A stretch of DNA of 9,718 bases from a bacterium (GCA_021809305.1 JAKBAF010000022.1:1-9718), one strand, 5' to 3'; shown: positions 1 through 6,276, numbered from the stretch's first letter. Notes: generated from the sequence alone by a model not told the origin. Numbers and translations: made by a program.

Positions 1-15
1 ATCTAATCTCTACAT

Positions 16-29
16 TTGAGCTGGCTCAA
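16..29. promoter_or_regulatory. perfect inverted repeat ahead of the PAAR-like gene
   Basis: TTGAGC-TG-GCTCAA is a perfect dyad with 6-bp arms. Two TATAAT hexamers (34-39 and 45-50) and the AGGAG ribosome-binding site (53-57) of the gene at 64 follow. The dyad lies where an operator or -35 region would be, but no hexamer pair has ideal 17-bp spacing. It could instead be the end of a terminator for a gene to the left of the window. Only the sequence symmetry is observed. Confidence 0.3.
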
Positions 30-63
30 TTTCTATAATAATACTATAATTTAGGAGTCTCTT

Positions 64-396
64 ATGGGCAATGTTCTTTCAAATGGAACCCTGATCAGCT
101 GCAGTGTTGGAGCAGCACCGGGCCCCCTCACCATCCTACCCACACACAAAAGTAGTTCAACTGGCCAACCTCTGGCCAATATGCAGGATGCCGTTCCCCT
201 TTTAAACATCCCCTCCTTTGGAGCCTGTGCTATCTGTCCAATGTGCCCTTGCGTCCCTAAAACCGCCGCCTGGGTGGGGGCCTCGCACACCCTTAATGAT
301 AAAGCACCCACCTTCGATACAGGCGCAAAGGCTATTTGTGCGATGGGTGGCATAATAGGCGTTATCGCCCCAGGACAAGTGCCGGCCCAGCTGTAG
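64..396 (+). CDS. PAAR-like (DUF4280-type) protein, probable type VI secretion spike tip
   Basis: This 110-residue protein has the pattern of the PAAR-like DUF4280 family. A start G-T-L-I-x-C-S-x-G-x-A-P (residues 8-19) is followed by GQPLANxxDxVPxxNIPxFGxC (34-55), a cysteine cluster CxxCPMCxC-like at 55-63, and a closing C-A-M-G-G-I-I-x-V-x-x-P-G-Q (92-105). PAAR proteins cap the VgrG spike of type VI and related contractile injection systems and often bind a metal ion. Here Cys55, 58, 61, 63 and 92 could do this, but that is inference. It is a little shorter than usual for the family, with a compressed middle. The start has a good AGGAG site 6 nt upstream. A TssA-like gene follows 43 bp downstream on the same strand, which supports the secretion role. 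Confidence 0.72.
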   Translation: MGNVLSNGTLISCSVGAAPGPLTILPTHKSSSTGQPLANMQDAVPLLNIPSFGACAICPMCPCVPKTAAWVGASHTLNDKAPTFDTGAKAICAMGGIIGVIAPGQVPAQL

Positions 397-400
397 AACT

Positions 401-432
401 TCCGTAATTAACATATAATAACCACTTACGGA
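401..432. promoter_or_regulatory. inverted repeat enclosing a -10-like box, between the PAAR-like and TssA-like genes
   Basis: TCCGTAA (401-407) and TTACGGA (426-432) are perfect 7-bp complements separated by 18 bases. The intervening sequence contains TATAAT (414-419), and the right arm ends 7 bp before the ATG at 440. The layout would suit an operator controlling a promoter inside the dyad. It could also be an RNA hairpin covering the weak ribosome-binding site (GGAT, 430-433). The -35 candidate near 392 is poor, so the promoter call is tentative. Confidence 0.3.
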
Positions 433-439
433 TAGTTTT

Positions 440-1402
440 ATGAACCGTCTCGATCTTCTCAAGGAGCTTCTCGGAGAGAGAGCTCCTCTATTTAAGGATG
501 AAATCGATCAGAAATTTACAGAGATCGTCTCATTTGTTGAATTGGACGACTATGAGAACGCCTCTTTACTTATTGAAGATCGATTGAGGGAGGGGTTTTT
601 TGATATTAGACTCATCATTTATTTTATCTACCCTATATTTATTAATGGAGGGGTCACCTCACTAAAAGAGATATTTTCCGCAATATCATTGCTTATAGGA
701 GAGGAGTGGGAGAAATTAAACCCAATTAAAAAAAGAGACTTCCATGCGCAAAAGAGCCTGATCTGGTTCTTCTCAAGTGCTATACGTTCTTTAGAATTTA
801 TCGATCGGCTGCGCAAAAAAGGGGAGAGAGAGCAGTGGGAGCGCTACTTAAAGGGTGTAACCCATGAGACCTTGGAGGAGCTCCTCTCCCTCTCCACCGA
901 TCTCAATAATCTACTTGGAGAAAAGTGGGACCACTCTCCCACAAATGAGAAGTTCCTACTGCTTAAGAAGTGGATAAAGGAGGTCGGAGAGGTTGCCTGC
1001 AAGGAGCAAGAGGGTGGATCGCTCCCTGCTACCACCGAAAGCTCAAGCAACCATCCAGCAGAGGAGAAAAAAGAGGAGGGAGAGGGATCATCGCTTGGCG
1101 GACTTGCCTCTGAGGCGATGGAGCTCTTTTTAAAAAAACTCGCCGCCTTTGAGAGGCTCGTCCAGAGAAGCGAATATAAGAAAGCCTCCATTATTGCCGA
1201 TGATGTAGCGCGCACCCTTGAGAGCTTTAACCCGCTTCTCTACTTTCCCAAGCTCTTTATCTCCCACTTCTCGCTTGTTGCCAAACACATCGAGCCGATC
1301 GAGATGGAGAGGGGAGAGAGCGAATCGCCGCTAAACAGGATCTTAGAAAAGCTCTATCAGGCCGACCTTGACGCCTTTATTGGATGGAGAGGAGCTGGCT
1401 AA
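440..1402 (+). CDS. TssA/ImpA-like type VI secretion protein
   Basis: This 320-residue protein resembles TssA (ImpA/VasJ family), which organises baseplate and sheath assembly in type VI secretion systems in the cytoplasm. Residues ~28-120 follow the ImpA N-terminal pattern: a helix with DYENASLLIEDRL, the aromatic/aliphatic block DIRLIIYFIYPIFINGG, then GEEWEKLNP and a helix with an RD pair (residues 99-100). A charged, low-complexity Ser/Glu/Lys linker spans ~188-225. A helical C-terminal region (226-318) contains AAFERLVQRSEYKKAS and ends in a helix with YQADLDAFIGW, as in TssA C-terminal domains. The ribosome-binding site (GGAT) is weak. It probably forms a unit with the PAAR-like gene 43 bp upstream. 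Divergence from proteobacterial TssA is large, so the exact subclass is unclear. Confidence 0.62.
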   Translation: MNRLDLLKELLGERAPLFKDEIDQKFTEIVSFVELDDYENASLLIEDRLREGFFDIRLIIYFIYPIFINGGVTSLKEIFSAISLLIGEEWEKLNPIKKRDFHAQKSLIWFFSSAIRSLEFIDRLRKKGEREQWERYLKGVTHETLEELLSLSTDLNNLLGEKWDHSPTNEKFLLLKKWIKEVGEVACKEQEGGSLPATTESSSNHPAEEKKEEGEGSSLGGLASEAMELFLKKLAAFERLVQRSEYKKASIIADDVARTLESFNPLLYFPKLFISHFSLVAKHIEPIEMERGESESPLNRILEKLYQADLDAFIGWRGAG

Positions 1403-1444
1403 GTAATTACTAAAGCTATTTTTACCAACCACAAGTGATATACA

Positions 1445-2149
1445 ATGAAAATAAGTAGTCATTTTCAAGTTCTCAGCTTCCTAATTATCGTAATTTTGAC
1501 GACGAGTTGCCTCAGATATAACGCCCTACCCTTGAGCGACCTCTCTTATGTAGTATCCGATTCGGTCCATTCAGATGAGGTAGTCCTTGCTGCCAAGGCC
1601 TTTACACCTATCGATTGCAAATCATATCTCGACAGAAATGTTTTACGAAAGGGGTATCAGCCGGTTCAATTATATATAGAAAACAACTCTGAAGACGACT
1701 ACCGCTTCTCTCCAAATAGAGTCAATTTGGTTTGCGCCAAACCTAAAGAAGTCGCTAAAAAGATGCTGGCTCGAACAAGTCTAGATCAATCCGCTTATCT
1801 ACACGTCAATCGTTCTGATTTGGGCATGGCCGTAGGCCTCATCTTTGACCATTTAACAATTGAAGCGAACAGAAAACTATACAACGATTTTCTATCAAAG
1901 TCCGTCGTAGACCGAACAATACTCCCTCACACTAATGTTAATATGTTACTTTTTGTTCCTATCAAAGAGTATCGCTCCGATTTCACTGTTACTCTGCTAA
2001 AGGAGCCGTCTTACGAACCAAGACCTTTTCACATAAGAGCGAGTTGGGGGCCTATCTGCCCTGCCTCTAATTCGCCTCTTTCCACAGATCCCGACTCCTC
2101 ATGGCATTCTCCCAGAAGCCGTCGGAGTAGGATAAAGAGCCGGCGATAG
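1445..2149 (+). CDS. environmental-chlamydia lipoprotein with an abnormal C-terminal extension
   Basis: The protein has 234 residues. A signal peptide (residues 1-21, hydrophobic core VLSFLIIVIL) ends in a lipobox T-T-S-Cys22, with Thr at -3 instead of the usual Leu. Export and lipid anchoring are therefore likely. The body holds DCKSYLDRNVLRKGYQPVQL (58-77), an N-N-S turn, CAKPKEVAKKM (97-107), and VNMLLFVP (165-172) followed by a beta pair ending FHIRAS (195-200). I recall this arrangement from lipoproteins of environmental chlamydiae of unknown function, which end near this point. The remaining ~34 residues are rich in Pro, Ser and Arg. From about residue 208 they are antisense to a decayed small gene, so the native stop has probably been lost. 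The start lacks a clear ribosome-binding site. A TssJ role was considered, but the TssJ fold is not evident. Confidence 0.7.
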   Translation: MKISSHFQVLSFLIIVILTTSCLRYNALPLSDLSYVVSDSVHSDEVVLAAKAFTPIDCKSYLDRNVLRKGYQPVQLYIENNSEDDYRFSPNRVNLVCAKPKEVAKKMLARTSLDQSAYLHVNRSDLGMAVGLIFDHLTIEANRKLYNDFLSKSVVDRTILPHTNVNMLLFVPIKEYRSDFTVTLLKEPSYEPRPFHIRASWGPICPASNSPLSTDPDSSWHSPRSRRSRIKSRR

Positions 2150-2269
2150 ATGAGTTTAACTTACGTATCTGTATCGCACACTCATCGAACCCGTCTAGAA
2201 AGTCTCTACTGACAAAATCTTAGAGAAGTCCTGACAAGCCGACCTTAAGTAACACAAATAGTTTTTCAT
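2067..2269 (-). pseudogene. frameshifted small gene of unknown function downstream of rep
   Basis: On the minus strand an ATG at 2269 has AGGAGAG 9 nt upstream and opens a 24-codon frame (starting MKNYLCYLRSAC) that stops at 2195. A second frame, open from 2219 to the stop at 2067, encodes 50 residues including FLDGFDECAIQIRKL and YSDGFWENAMRSRDLW. Joining them by a single -1 shift near 2197 gives a continuous ~67-residue protein. The composition is protein-like throughout, so I read it as one small gene with one frameshift (mutation or sequencing error). No classic slippery heptamer is present at the junction. It lies in the same direction as rep, 51 bp past its stop, and overlaps the end of the lipoprotein gene in antisense. 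Its C-terminus resembles that of Rep. I do not recognise the family. Confidence 0.45.
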
Positions 2270-2320
2270 TAATAGTCGCTCTCCTGGCTCTTTTTTGATA
2301 TATGAGACCCTGGCTTGCTC

Positions 2321-3895
2321 TTACGTTGCCCCCTTAATGGCCAGCCCCCACTTCCTCATGGCGCTTTCTAACTGCTCCTCGAAGCCATTTTCGGAGTAGG
2401 GGATGCAGGTGGGAGGGTGGATATCATTGCCGATCTCAACGTACTTGTTTAGGGCCTTAACTGAGGACTTAGATGGGCTCTCTTCAAGCTTGAGAGCGAT
2501 GCGCATCGCAAGTTCCTTGTTGCGCTCGATCTGCTGCTCGCGCCCCACCTTGGGATCTCGCTTGGAGGCCTTCATCTCGAGAAGTGCTTCGTGAAAATGC
2601 TTGCGCAACTTCGACGGAGTACCAATGCGCGTACACCAGTAGGGGCGCCCAATTCCCCAGAGGAGAACCTCCTTAATCTCGTCAAAGGAGCGCTCGTTGA
2701 GAAGCTTCATCAGGTACTCAATTGAGGACTTTCGAATAGGACCTCCCGCAGCTGGATTGTAGCGCGGATCGAGCCTCCTCTTCTCCTGAACAAAGAGGTG
2801 GTAGAGGGCCGTTGCCGCCTCCATCTCCTTGGAGTCCTTCTCAAGCGAGACGGGCAAGAGGCTCTCTGAGTGCCTTGGTGTGTAGTACTTCTCCTCATTG
2901 AGTACGAGAAGATCGACCCCCTCTTGCCTCTCGTAGGAGGAGAGATAGCCAAGCTGCTTGGCTACCGAGTAGATATCATCTAGTATTTTATTAGCTCTCG
3001 CCTTCTTTCTTTTGTAGACAGAGGGGGGCATCTTAACCGCAATGGCCACCTCTTCTGAGCTCCACTTGATAATATAAGGCGCCCTCTCCTTCATCGATCT
3101 TCTTTTTAACTCAAACTGATAGCGCAAAAATAGAAGGAAGCGAAAGGTGTAAGACGAGGCCTTCTTTTGACCAACGAGCTTGCGAACCTCCTCCCTCCAG
3201 TTATAGGGAATCAGCATAAAATAGCTCTCTCTCTGATCAAGAAAAATGCAACTTGGCGTGATCTCGTAGTATTTTAAGTTCTGAGAGTTTTCATCCCTTA
3301 CAAACCCCACAGTAAACAACGTATCGACAGCCATTACCTCTTCTTTCTTCCAGTCGCCATCTTTGTCTTTTATAGGCTGCCCCTCATCATCTAAGGCAAG
3401 CCTGGTGTAAAAAAAGCAGTACTGGACAGTGCCGAGATGCTTAATTGCTTCAATCACACTTTGTATATCTCCGATACTGCTTTTGCTAATCCTCGCCCAT
3501 TCTAATATCTCGGACTGAGTAGCTCTCAAACGGGGCAGCTTCTCGATGTACTTGTAGGAGTTAGGGCAGGTCCCTGTTGGATACCTCTCTTTGATCAGCT
3601 GATCCTTATCTTTGGGCTCGATATTGCCCTCGTAACGCGTCTTAGAGAAGCCGAGAAGAATGGCCTCCATCACCCGGTACTGGATATCGGTCAGATCGAC
3701 GCCAAACTTCGAAATCTCTCGTTCGAGGTGGATGCCGTAGACCTTGGCAAACTCCTTTGGCTTCTGCTCGCTAAAGAGGCTGAGCTGCTGCTCGCTGCCA
3801 ATGATGTTTCGAACCGAGTGGAGACCAATCTGTGTCGCCCAAGTCTGCTCGAGCAGTCTCACCTCATCGCTCTTCATCTCACCACTTTTAGCCAT
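2321..3895 (-). CDS. plasmid replication initiator-like protein
   Basis: This 524-residue protein is a probable origin-binding initiator. The main evidence is position: six iterons and a DnaA box lie directly upstream. The sequence fits two winged-helix-like segments. One covers residues ~125-240, with helices SEILEWARISKSSIGDIQSVIEAI and strands including YYEITPS. The other covers ~245-340, with FRFLLFLRYQF and EEVAIAVKMPPSVYKRKKARANKILDDI. The C-terminal part (~360-445) has W-G-I-G-R-P-Y-W and TPSKLRKHFHEALLEMK, like the helical segment found in DnaD- and phage replisome-organiser-type proteins that contact helicase or loader. It is longer than typical Rep_3 initiators (~300 residues), so a fusion of initiator and loader-interacting parts is possible. 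The ATG has AGGAG 4 nt upstream. Rep binding to its own iterons could repress transcription. The family name is uncertain. Confidence 0.65.
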   Translation of the reverse strand: MAKSGEMKSDEVRLLEQTWATQIGLHSVRNIIGSEQQLSLFSEQKPKEFAKVYGIHLEREISKFGVDLTDIQYRVMEAILLGFSKTRYEGNIEPKDKDQLIKERYPTGTCPNSYKYIEKLPRLRATQSEILEWARISKSSIGDIQSVIEAIKHLGTVQYCFFYTRLALDDEGQPIKDKDGDWKKEEVMAVDTLFTVGFVRDENSQNLKYYEITPSCIFLDQRESYFMLIPYNWREEVRKLVGQKKASSYTFRFLLFLRYQFELKRRSMKERAPYIIKWSSEEVAIAVKMPPSVYKRKKARANKILDDIYSVAKQLGYLSSYERQEGVDLLVLNEEKYYTPRHSESLLPVSLEKDSKEMEAATALYHLFVQEKRRLDPRYNPAAGGPIRKSSIEYLMKLLNERSFDEIKEVLLWGIGRPYWCTRIGTPSKLRKHFHEALLEMKASKRDPKVGREQQIERNKELAMRIALKLEESPSKSSVKALNKYVEIGNDIHPPTCIPYSENGFEEQLESAMRKWGLAIKGAT

Positions 3896-3897
3896 GG

Positions 3898-3912
3898 CTC
3901 TCCTGTGGATAA
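3898..3912 (-). promoter_or_regulatory. DnaA box joined to the rep ribosome-binding site
   Basis: On the minus strand TTATCCACA (3912-3904) is a perfect match to the DnaA box consensus. Its last base is the first base of AGGAGAG (3904-3898), the ribosome-binding site of rep, whose ATG is at 3895. The stretch between the box and the first iteron (3910-3930) is AT-rich, suitable as an unwinding element. Initiator, DnaA box, AT-rich DNA and iterons together make a typical iteron-plasmid origin. Confidence 0.7.
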
Positions 3913-3931
3913 TTTAACAAAAAAATTTGAC

Positions 3932-4062
3932 CATTCGGAATTTGTCGCATGTGTCATTCGGAATTTGTCGCACACCCCATTCGGAATTTGTCGCAAAACC
4001 ATTCGGAATTTGTCGCAGATCCCATTCGGAATTTGTCGCAAAACCATTCGGAATTTGTCGCA
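3932..4062. repeat. six iterons of a plasmid-type replication origin
   Basis: The 18-bp unit CATTCGGAATTTGTCGCA occurs six times without mismatch, at 3932, 3955, 3978, 4000, 4023 and 4045. Start-to-start distances are 23, 23, 22, 23 and 22 bp, about two helical turns, so bound proteins would sit on one face of the DNA. Five of six copies are preceded by C. Spacers are 4-5 bp and vary (AAAC twice). Each unit contains the short dyad ATTC-G-GAAT. Reading frames through the array merely translate the repeat and are not genes. The array lies 37 bp upstream of the rep start codon, as expected for the binding sites of the initiator. Confidence 0.9.
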
Positions 4063-4064
4063 CG

Positions 4065-4077
4065 TTTCCCAGGGAAA
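4065..4077. promoter_or_regulatory. perfect inverted repeat next to the sixth iteron
   Basis: TTTCCC-A-GGGAAA is a perfect dyad of 6-bp arms, beginning 3 bp after the last iteron. Its sequence is unrelated to the iteron, so it may be bound by a different protein, or mark the operator of the rep promoter, which should lie on this side of the array. Confidence 0.4.
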
Positions 4078-4080
4078 ATC

Positions 4081-4387
4081 GACCTCCTATATTCTTCTAG
4101 ATTAGGATATAGATTAAGAGACCGCGAACCGCCTTCGGCGTGCTTTAACATATTTTTTTACACTCTTTCTGGTGGGGAGAAAGCTCACATTTCCGCAGCA
4201 TGTGGCTTTTCGCAAAAAGCCATCCTTTGCCTAAGGTGGCCTGGGCGTTTTATACGCAAGTGGTCGGTAAACTGCAACCCCCTCCCCCTGTTTGAAGGTT
4301 GCTAAAATCTATAACTCAATAAAAAGAGCTGCATAAAAAATAGGATTAACTATATTTTCACCTCAGATTGCGTTTTAGAGGACGAAG
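4081..4387. other. structured stretch without a clear gene, between the origin and the next gene
   Basis: This ~307-bp stretch holds no convincing gene. It contains near-complementary arms CTATATTC (4087-4094) and GGATATAG (4105-4112), a small CGCC-TTC-GGCG hairpin (4130-4140) and a T7 run (4153-4159). A chain of hairpins follows: CACAT/ATGTG (4186-4204), TGGCTTTT/AAAAGCCA with tetraloop CGCA (4203-4222), GCCA-CCTT/AAGG-TGGC with one bulge (4219-4240), GCGT/ACGC (4245-4257) and GCAACC/GGTTGC (4274-4302). The first three share arms and so exclude one another. A 31-codon plus-strand frame (4200-4295) without a close ribosome-binding site ends in four prolines and valine. It might be a structured RNA, a leader region or another plasmid site. 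Confidence 0.4.
4203..4222. other. 8-bp stem hairpin with a CGCA loop
   Basis: TGGCTTTT pairs perfectly with AAAAGCCA around the loop CGCA. No T-run follows on either strand, so it is not a standard intrinsic terminator. Its right arm GCCA is also the left arm of a second hairpin (4219-4240), which makes the two mutually exclusive in RNA. Confidence 0.45.
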
Positions 4388-4834
4388 ATGAGAGCGTCAT
4401 ACAAATTAAAAAAATATCAAAACCACAAAGACGACCTATTTTTTGGTGGCAAATTCAACCATTGGGTCAGTAACGAGATCATCAGACACCCTCAGGAGGC
4501 CTCTCCAGAACGCTATGGAAGGCCTTCCTTGCGCGATCTCCTTTTTCATGGATCCAATCCCGTTGAATGGCTTCTAGCCTCTTTATGGCGCCTTTTTAGG
4601 GCTTTAACACCCCTTCCGAATCCATCGATGGTTCCATCGATCAACCTACAAATTCCAAAGGTGAGTCGGGATCGCTGCAAGCCAGTTGAGATTATCGATC
4701 TTGCGCAGCCCATCTCTTGCAGCGGGGAGGGGTGGCGGAGCTATCTAAGATGGCGTCAGAGACAAAAGATGTCGCGCTGCGATAGAGAAATGGAGGGGGA
4801 TGAGAGTTTGGGTGAGGAGGTGAGTGCGAGCTAA
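4388..4834 (+). CDS. hypothetical protein, 148 residues
   Basis: The family is not recognised. The start is well supported: GAGGA lies 5 nt upstream of the ATG, after an AT-rich stretch that could hold a promoter. The N-terminus is basic (KLKKYQNHK). A central part has SLRDLLFHGSNPVEWLLASL (residues 47-66), then a proline-rich stretch (LPNPSMVPS). The C-terminal third is Trp/Arg-rich (GWRSYLRWRQRQK, ~114-126) and ends in an acidic tail. There is no signal peptide or clear membrane segment. The gene starts on the origin side and reads away from rep, and ends 14 bp before the convergent stop of the coiled-coil gene. The odd composition leaves some doubt that it is a functional gene. Confidence 0.5.
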   Translation: MRASYKLKKYQNHKDDLFFGGKFNHWVSNEIIRHPQEASPERYGRPSLRDLLFHGSNPVEWLLASLWRLFRALTPLPNPSMVPSINLQIPKVSRDRCKPVEIIDLAQPISCSGEGWRSYLRWRQRQKMSRCDREMEGDESLGEEVSAS

Positions 4835-4848
4835 AGGCAGTAGAGCGC

Positions 4849-5418
4849 TTAACGCCCCACCATTTGGTTTGCAGACATTAGATCTTTTAGATGCGCTTTT
4901 AGCGACTCGATAGTGGCGCTCTTCTCATCGCTCTCTTCGTAGAGCGAGGCATTTTCATAAATGAGATCGGTGCAGCGACCTTCAAGAAGGCGCCTCTTAT
5001 TTTTTTCTATTTTTATGGCCTCTTCCTTTTCGCTAAGAAGGGCCCTCTGCTTTTCGGCCTCTTCAACCCAGTTTGCAGCTCTTAGCCTATGCTCTCTCAT
5101 CATCTGCTCATGTGCCTCTCTAAGACGGCTATTCTCTTCTTTAACAAACCTGTTTTCAGTTTTAATATTTTCGTTACTAACCGCCTCCTCTTTTAGTCTG
5201 TTAATCTGAGTTAAGAGATGGGTCATATTGGGGCGTTTGGGGGGATCGAAGAGAAGCCTTTCAGGAATTACCTCGTAGGGGTGAATGTGGGTAGGAGCAT
5301 AGAGAGCTCGATGAATTCTGTTTATATCTTCTAGTTGGGCGCGCACCTCTCCAACCTGCCGTTCGGCCTGCTCTCGTATCCTGCACTTTTCAATCTCATT
5401 TCTATTAAGCCTATCCAT
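4849..5418 (-). CDS. coiled-coil protein of unknown function
   Basis: This protein of 189 residues is rich in Glu, Arg, Lys and Leu. An N-terminal helix (residues 5-40) is broken by a Pro/His-rich segment (THIHPYEVIPERLLFDPPKR, ~43-62). A long predicted coiled coil follows (~67-180), with repeats such as RLKEEAVSNENIKTEN and ENASLYEESDEKSATIESL. There is no signal peptide, membrane segment or enzymatic motif. A TAA stands five codons upstream of the ATG, so the start is constrained, although the ribosome-binding site is weak. Such proteins may be structural, be DNA-partition partners or be secreted effectors of intracellular bacteria. Nothing here decides between these. It lies between the origin and the AbiEi gene. 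Confidence 0.6.
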   Translation of the reverse strand: MDRLNRNEIEKCRIREQAERQVGEVRAQLEDINRIHRALYAPTHIHPYEVIPERLLFDPPKRPNMTHLLTQINRLKEEAVSNENIKTENRFVKEENSRLREAHEQMMREHRLRAANWVEEAEKQRALLSEKEEAIKIEKNKRRLLEGRCTDLIYENASLYEESDEKSATIESLKAHLKDLMSANQMVGR

Positions 5419-5637
5419 TTCAAGACGCTCTTACCCTTCAAATTGTTTCCCTCTATTAAGGGTGTATTGTTGAAAGTGTATAATTTTCGAGTTCACATCA
5501 GTTCGCGCGTTGCTACTGACAGCTCTATGCCTCATCTGAGGCGTTGTTTTATCATATACTATTCATCTTATGGATTATTTACAAAGACTTCATTGTGTTT
5601 TTTTGATGGTGTAGGTGGATGGTTAAAGATGATGCAC
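5419..5637. other. AT-rich gap between the coiled-coil and AbiEi-like genes
   Basis: No gene is supported in this 219-bp gap, although it is where the partner toxin of an AbiE pair would begin. The only notable element is the hairpin at 5527-5544. A minus-strand TATACA (on the minus strand of 5473-5482) might belong to the promoter of the coiled-coil gene, but no good -35 was found. Confidence 0.5.
5527..5550 (+). terminator. possible intrinsic terminator-like hairpin
   Basis: ATGCCTC-ATCT-GAGGCGT forms a 7-bp stem (one G-T pair) with a tetraloop, followed on the plus strand by TTGTTTT. The form fits a weak intrinsic terminator reading plus-ward, but no plus-strand gene runs into it from nearby. 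On the minus strand it lies in the gap after the AbiEi-like gene without a T-run. It may instead be a protein-binding dyad. Confidence 0.3.
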
Positions 5638-6243
5638 TTATCTCTTTAGCGCTGGATCGATAAGTTTTAGATATGGTTTGATGTCAAATCTGAGCTGCGT
5701 AGCGTAGATGATAAGTCTTTTAATTTTTATTCGGTTTGACGTAAGAGAGAGCGCTCTATTTAGAAGCTGAATGGCTAAATCGCGAGGCAATAGTCGAAGG
5801 GCATCTATAAGGCTTCTTTCTCGATCAAAGATGGGCAGAGCCACCCCATGAAGCTCAATTTGCGTCTTTCCAAGTTCGATGTTGCGCAGCCTTACAATCT
5901 TTTTCCCTCCGCCTTTTTTTACAGAAGTAGTATGAGCGACCCCGATCCAGTACTCTCTTGGAGGCTCAGCTATCCTATAGAGCGCAAGGGCTGAGAGGAG
6001 GCAGATCGTGCCTCCTCTCACCGAATGGAGCGCTTCGATCAGCCCCCGCCATGGCAAGAGGTCCTGTGGGAAAGTGTAGTGGTGGCTCTGATAGATCCCA
6101 CGAGCGAGCCGTTTGATGTGGCCCTGCTTGATGTAGTGGTTGATGAGAGCAGAGGAGAGTCCTAGCGCTCGCGCCTCAGCTGAGGTAAAGGAGGTTTTTT
6201 CTAAGAGAGGGCCCAGTCTTTGATAGCCCGTTGGCGTATCCAT
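5638..6243 (-). CDS. AbiEi-type antitoxin / transcriptional regulator without partner toxin
   Basis: This 201-residue protein has the layout of AbiEi antitoxins of type IV toxin-antitoxin systems. A winged helix-turn-helix occupies residues ~18-52 (TSAEARALGLSSALINHYIKQGHIKRLARGIYQ, read with breaks). The C-terminal domain has LLSALALYRI (82-91), PREYWIGV (95-102) and F-D-R-E-R-S-L-I-D-A-L (139-149), the site where the family carries its conserved R-[ST]-L-x-D motif. Known AbiEi proteins repress their own promoter through inverted repeats and neutralise the AbiEii nucleotidyltransferase toxin encoded just downstream. Here no AbiEii-like gene follows, so it is an orphan, either a stand-alone regulator or the remains of a pair. 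Two overlapping dyads lie 34-49 bp upstream of its ATG. It follows the recombinase gene on the same strand by 106 bp. The ribosome-binding site is weak (AAGAG). Confidence 0.68.
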   Translation of the reverse strand: MDTPTGYQRLGPLLEKTSFTSAEARALGLSSALINHYIKQGHIKRLARGIYQSHHYTFPQDLLPWRGLIEALHSVRGGTICLLSALALYRIAEPPREYWIGVAHTTSVKKGGGKKIVRLRNIELGKTQIELHGVALPIFDRERSLIDALRLLPRDLAIQLLNRALSLTSNRIKIKRLIIYATQLRFDIKPYLKLIDPALKR

Positions 6244-6276
6244 GGATGACTCTTTTTGAGCGCTTAGGGGGGCAGC

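Noticed and set aside
1445..2149. Lipoprotein as the TssJ component of a type VI system
   Set aside because: Although it follows a TssA-like gene, the DCKSYLDRNVL-type motif matches a chlamydial lipoprotein family and no TssJ features could be pointed out.
2947..2963. Perfect inverted repeat AGCCAAG-CTG-CTTGGCT inside rep
   Set aside because: It lies within the coding sequence for VAKQLGY, has no T-run and no positional reason to be regulatory; probably chance.
3728..4305. Two plus-strand reading frames over the iteron array (125 and 118 codons)
   Set aside because: They overlap rep in antisense or only translate the 18-bp repeat in shifting frames; periodic peptide pieces such as NHSEFVA come from the repeat itself.
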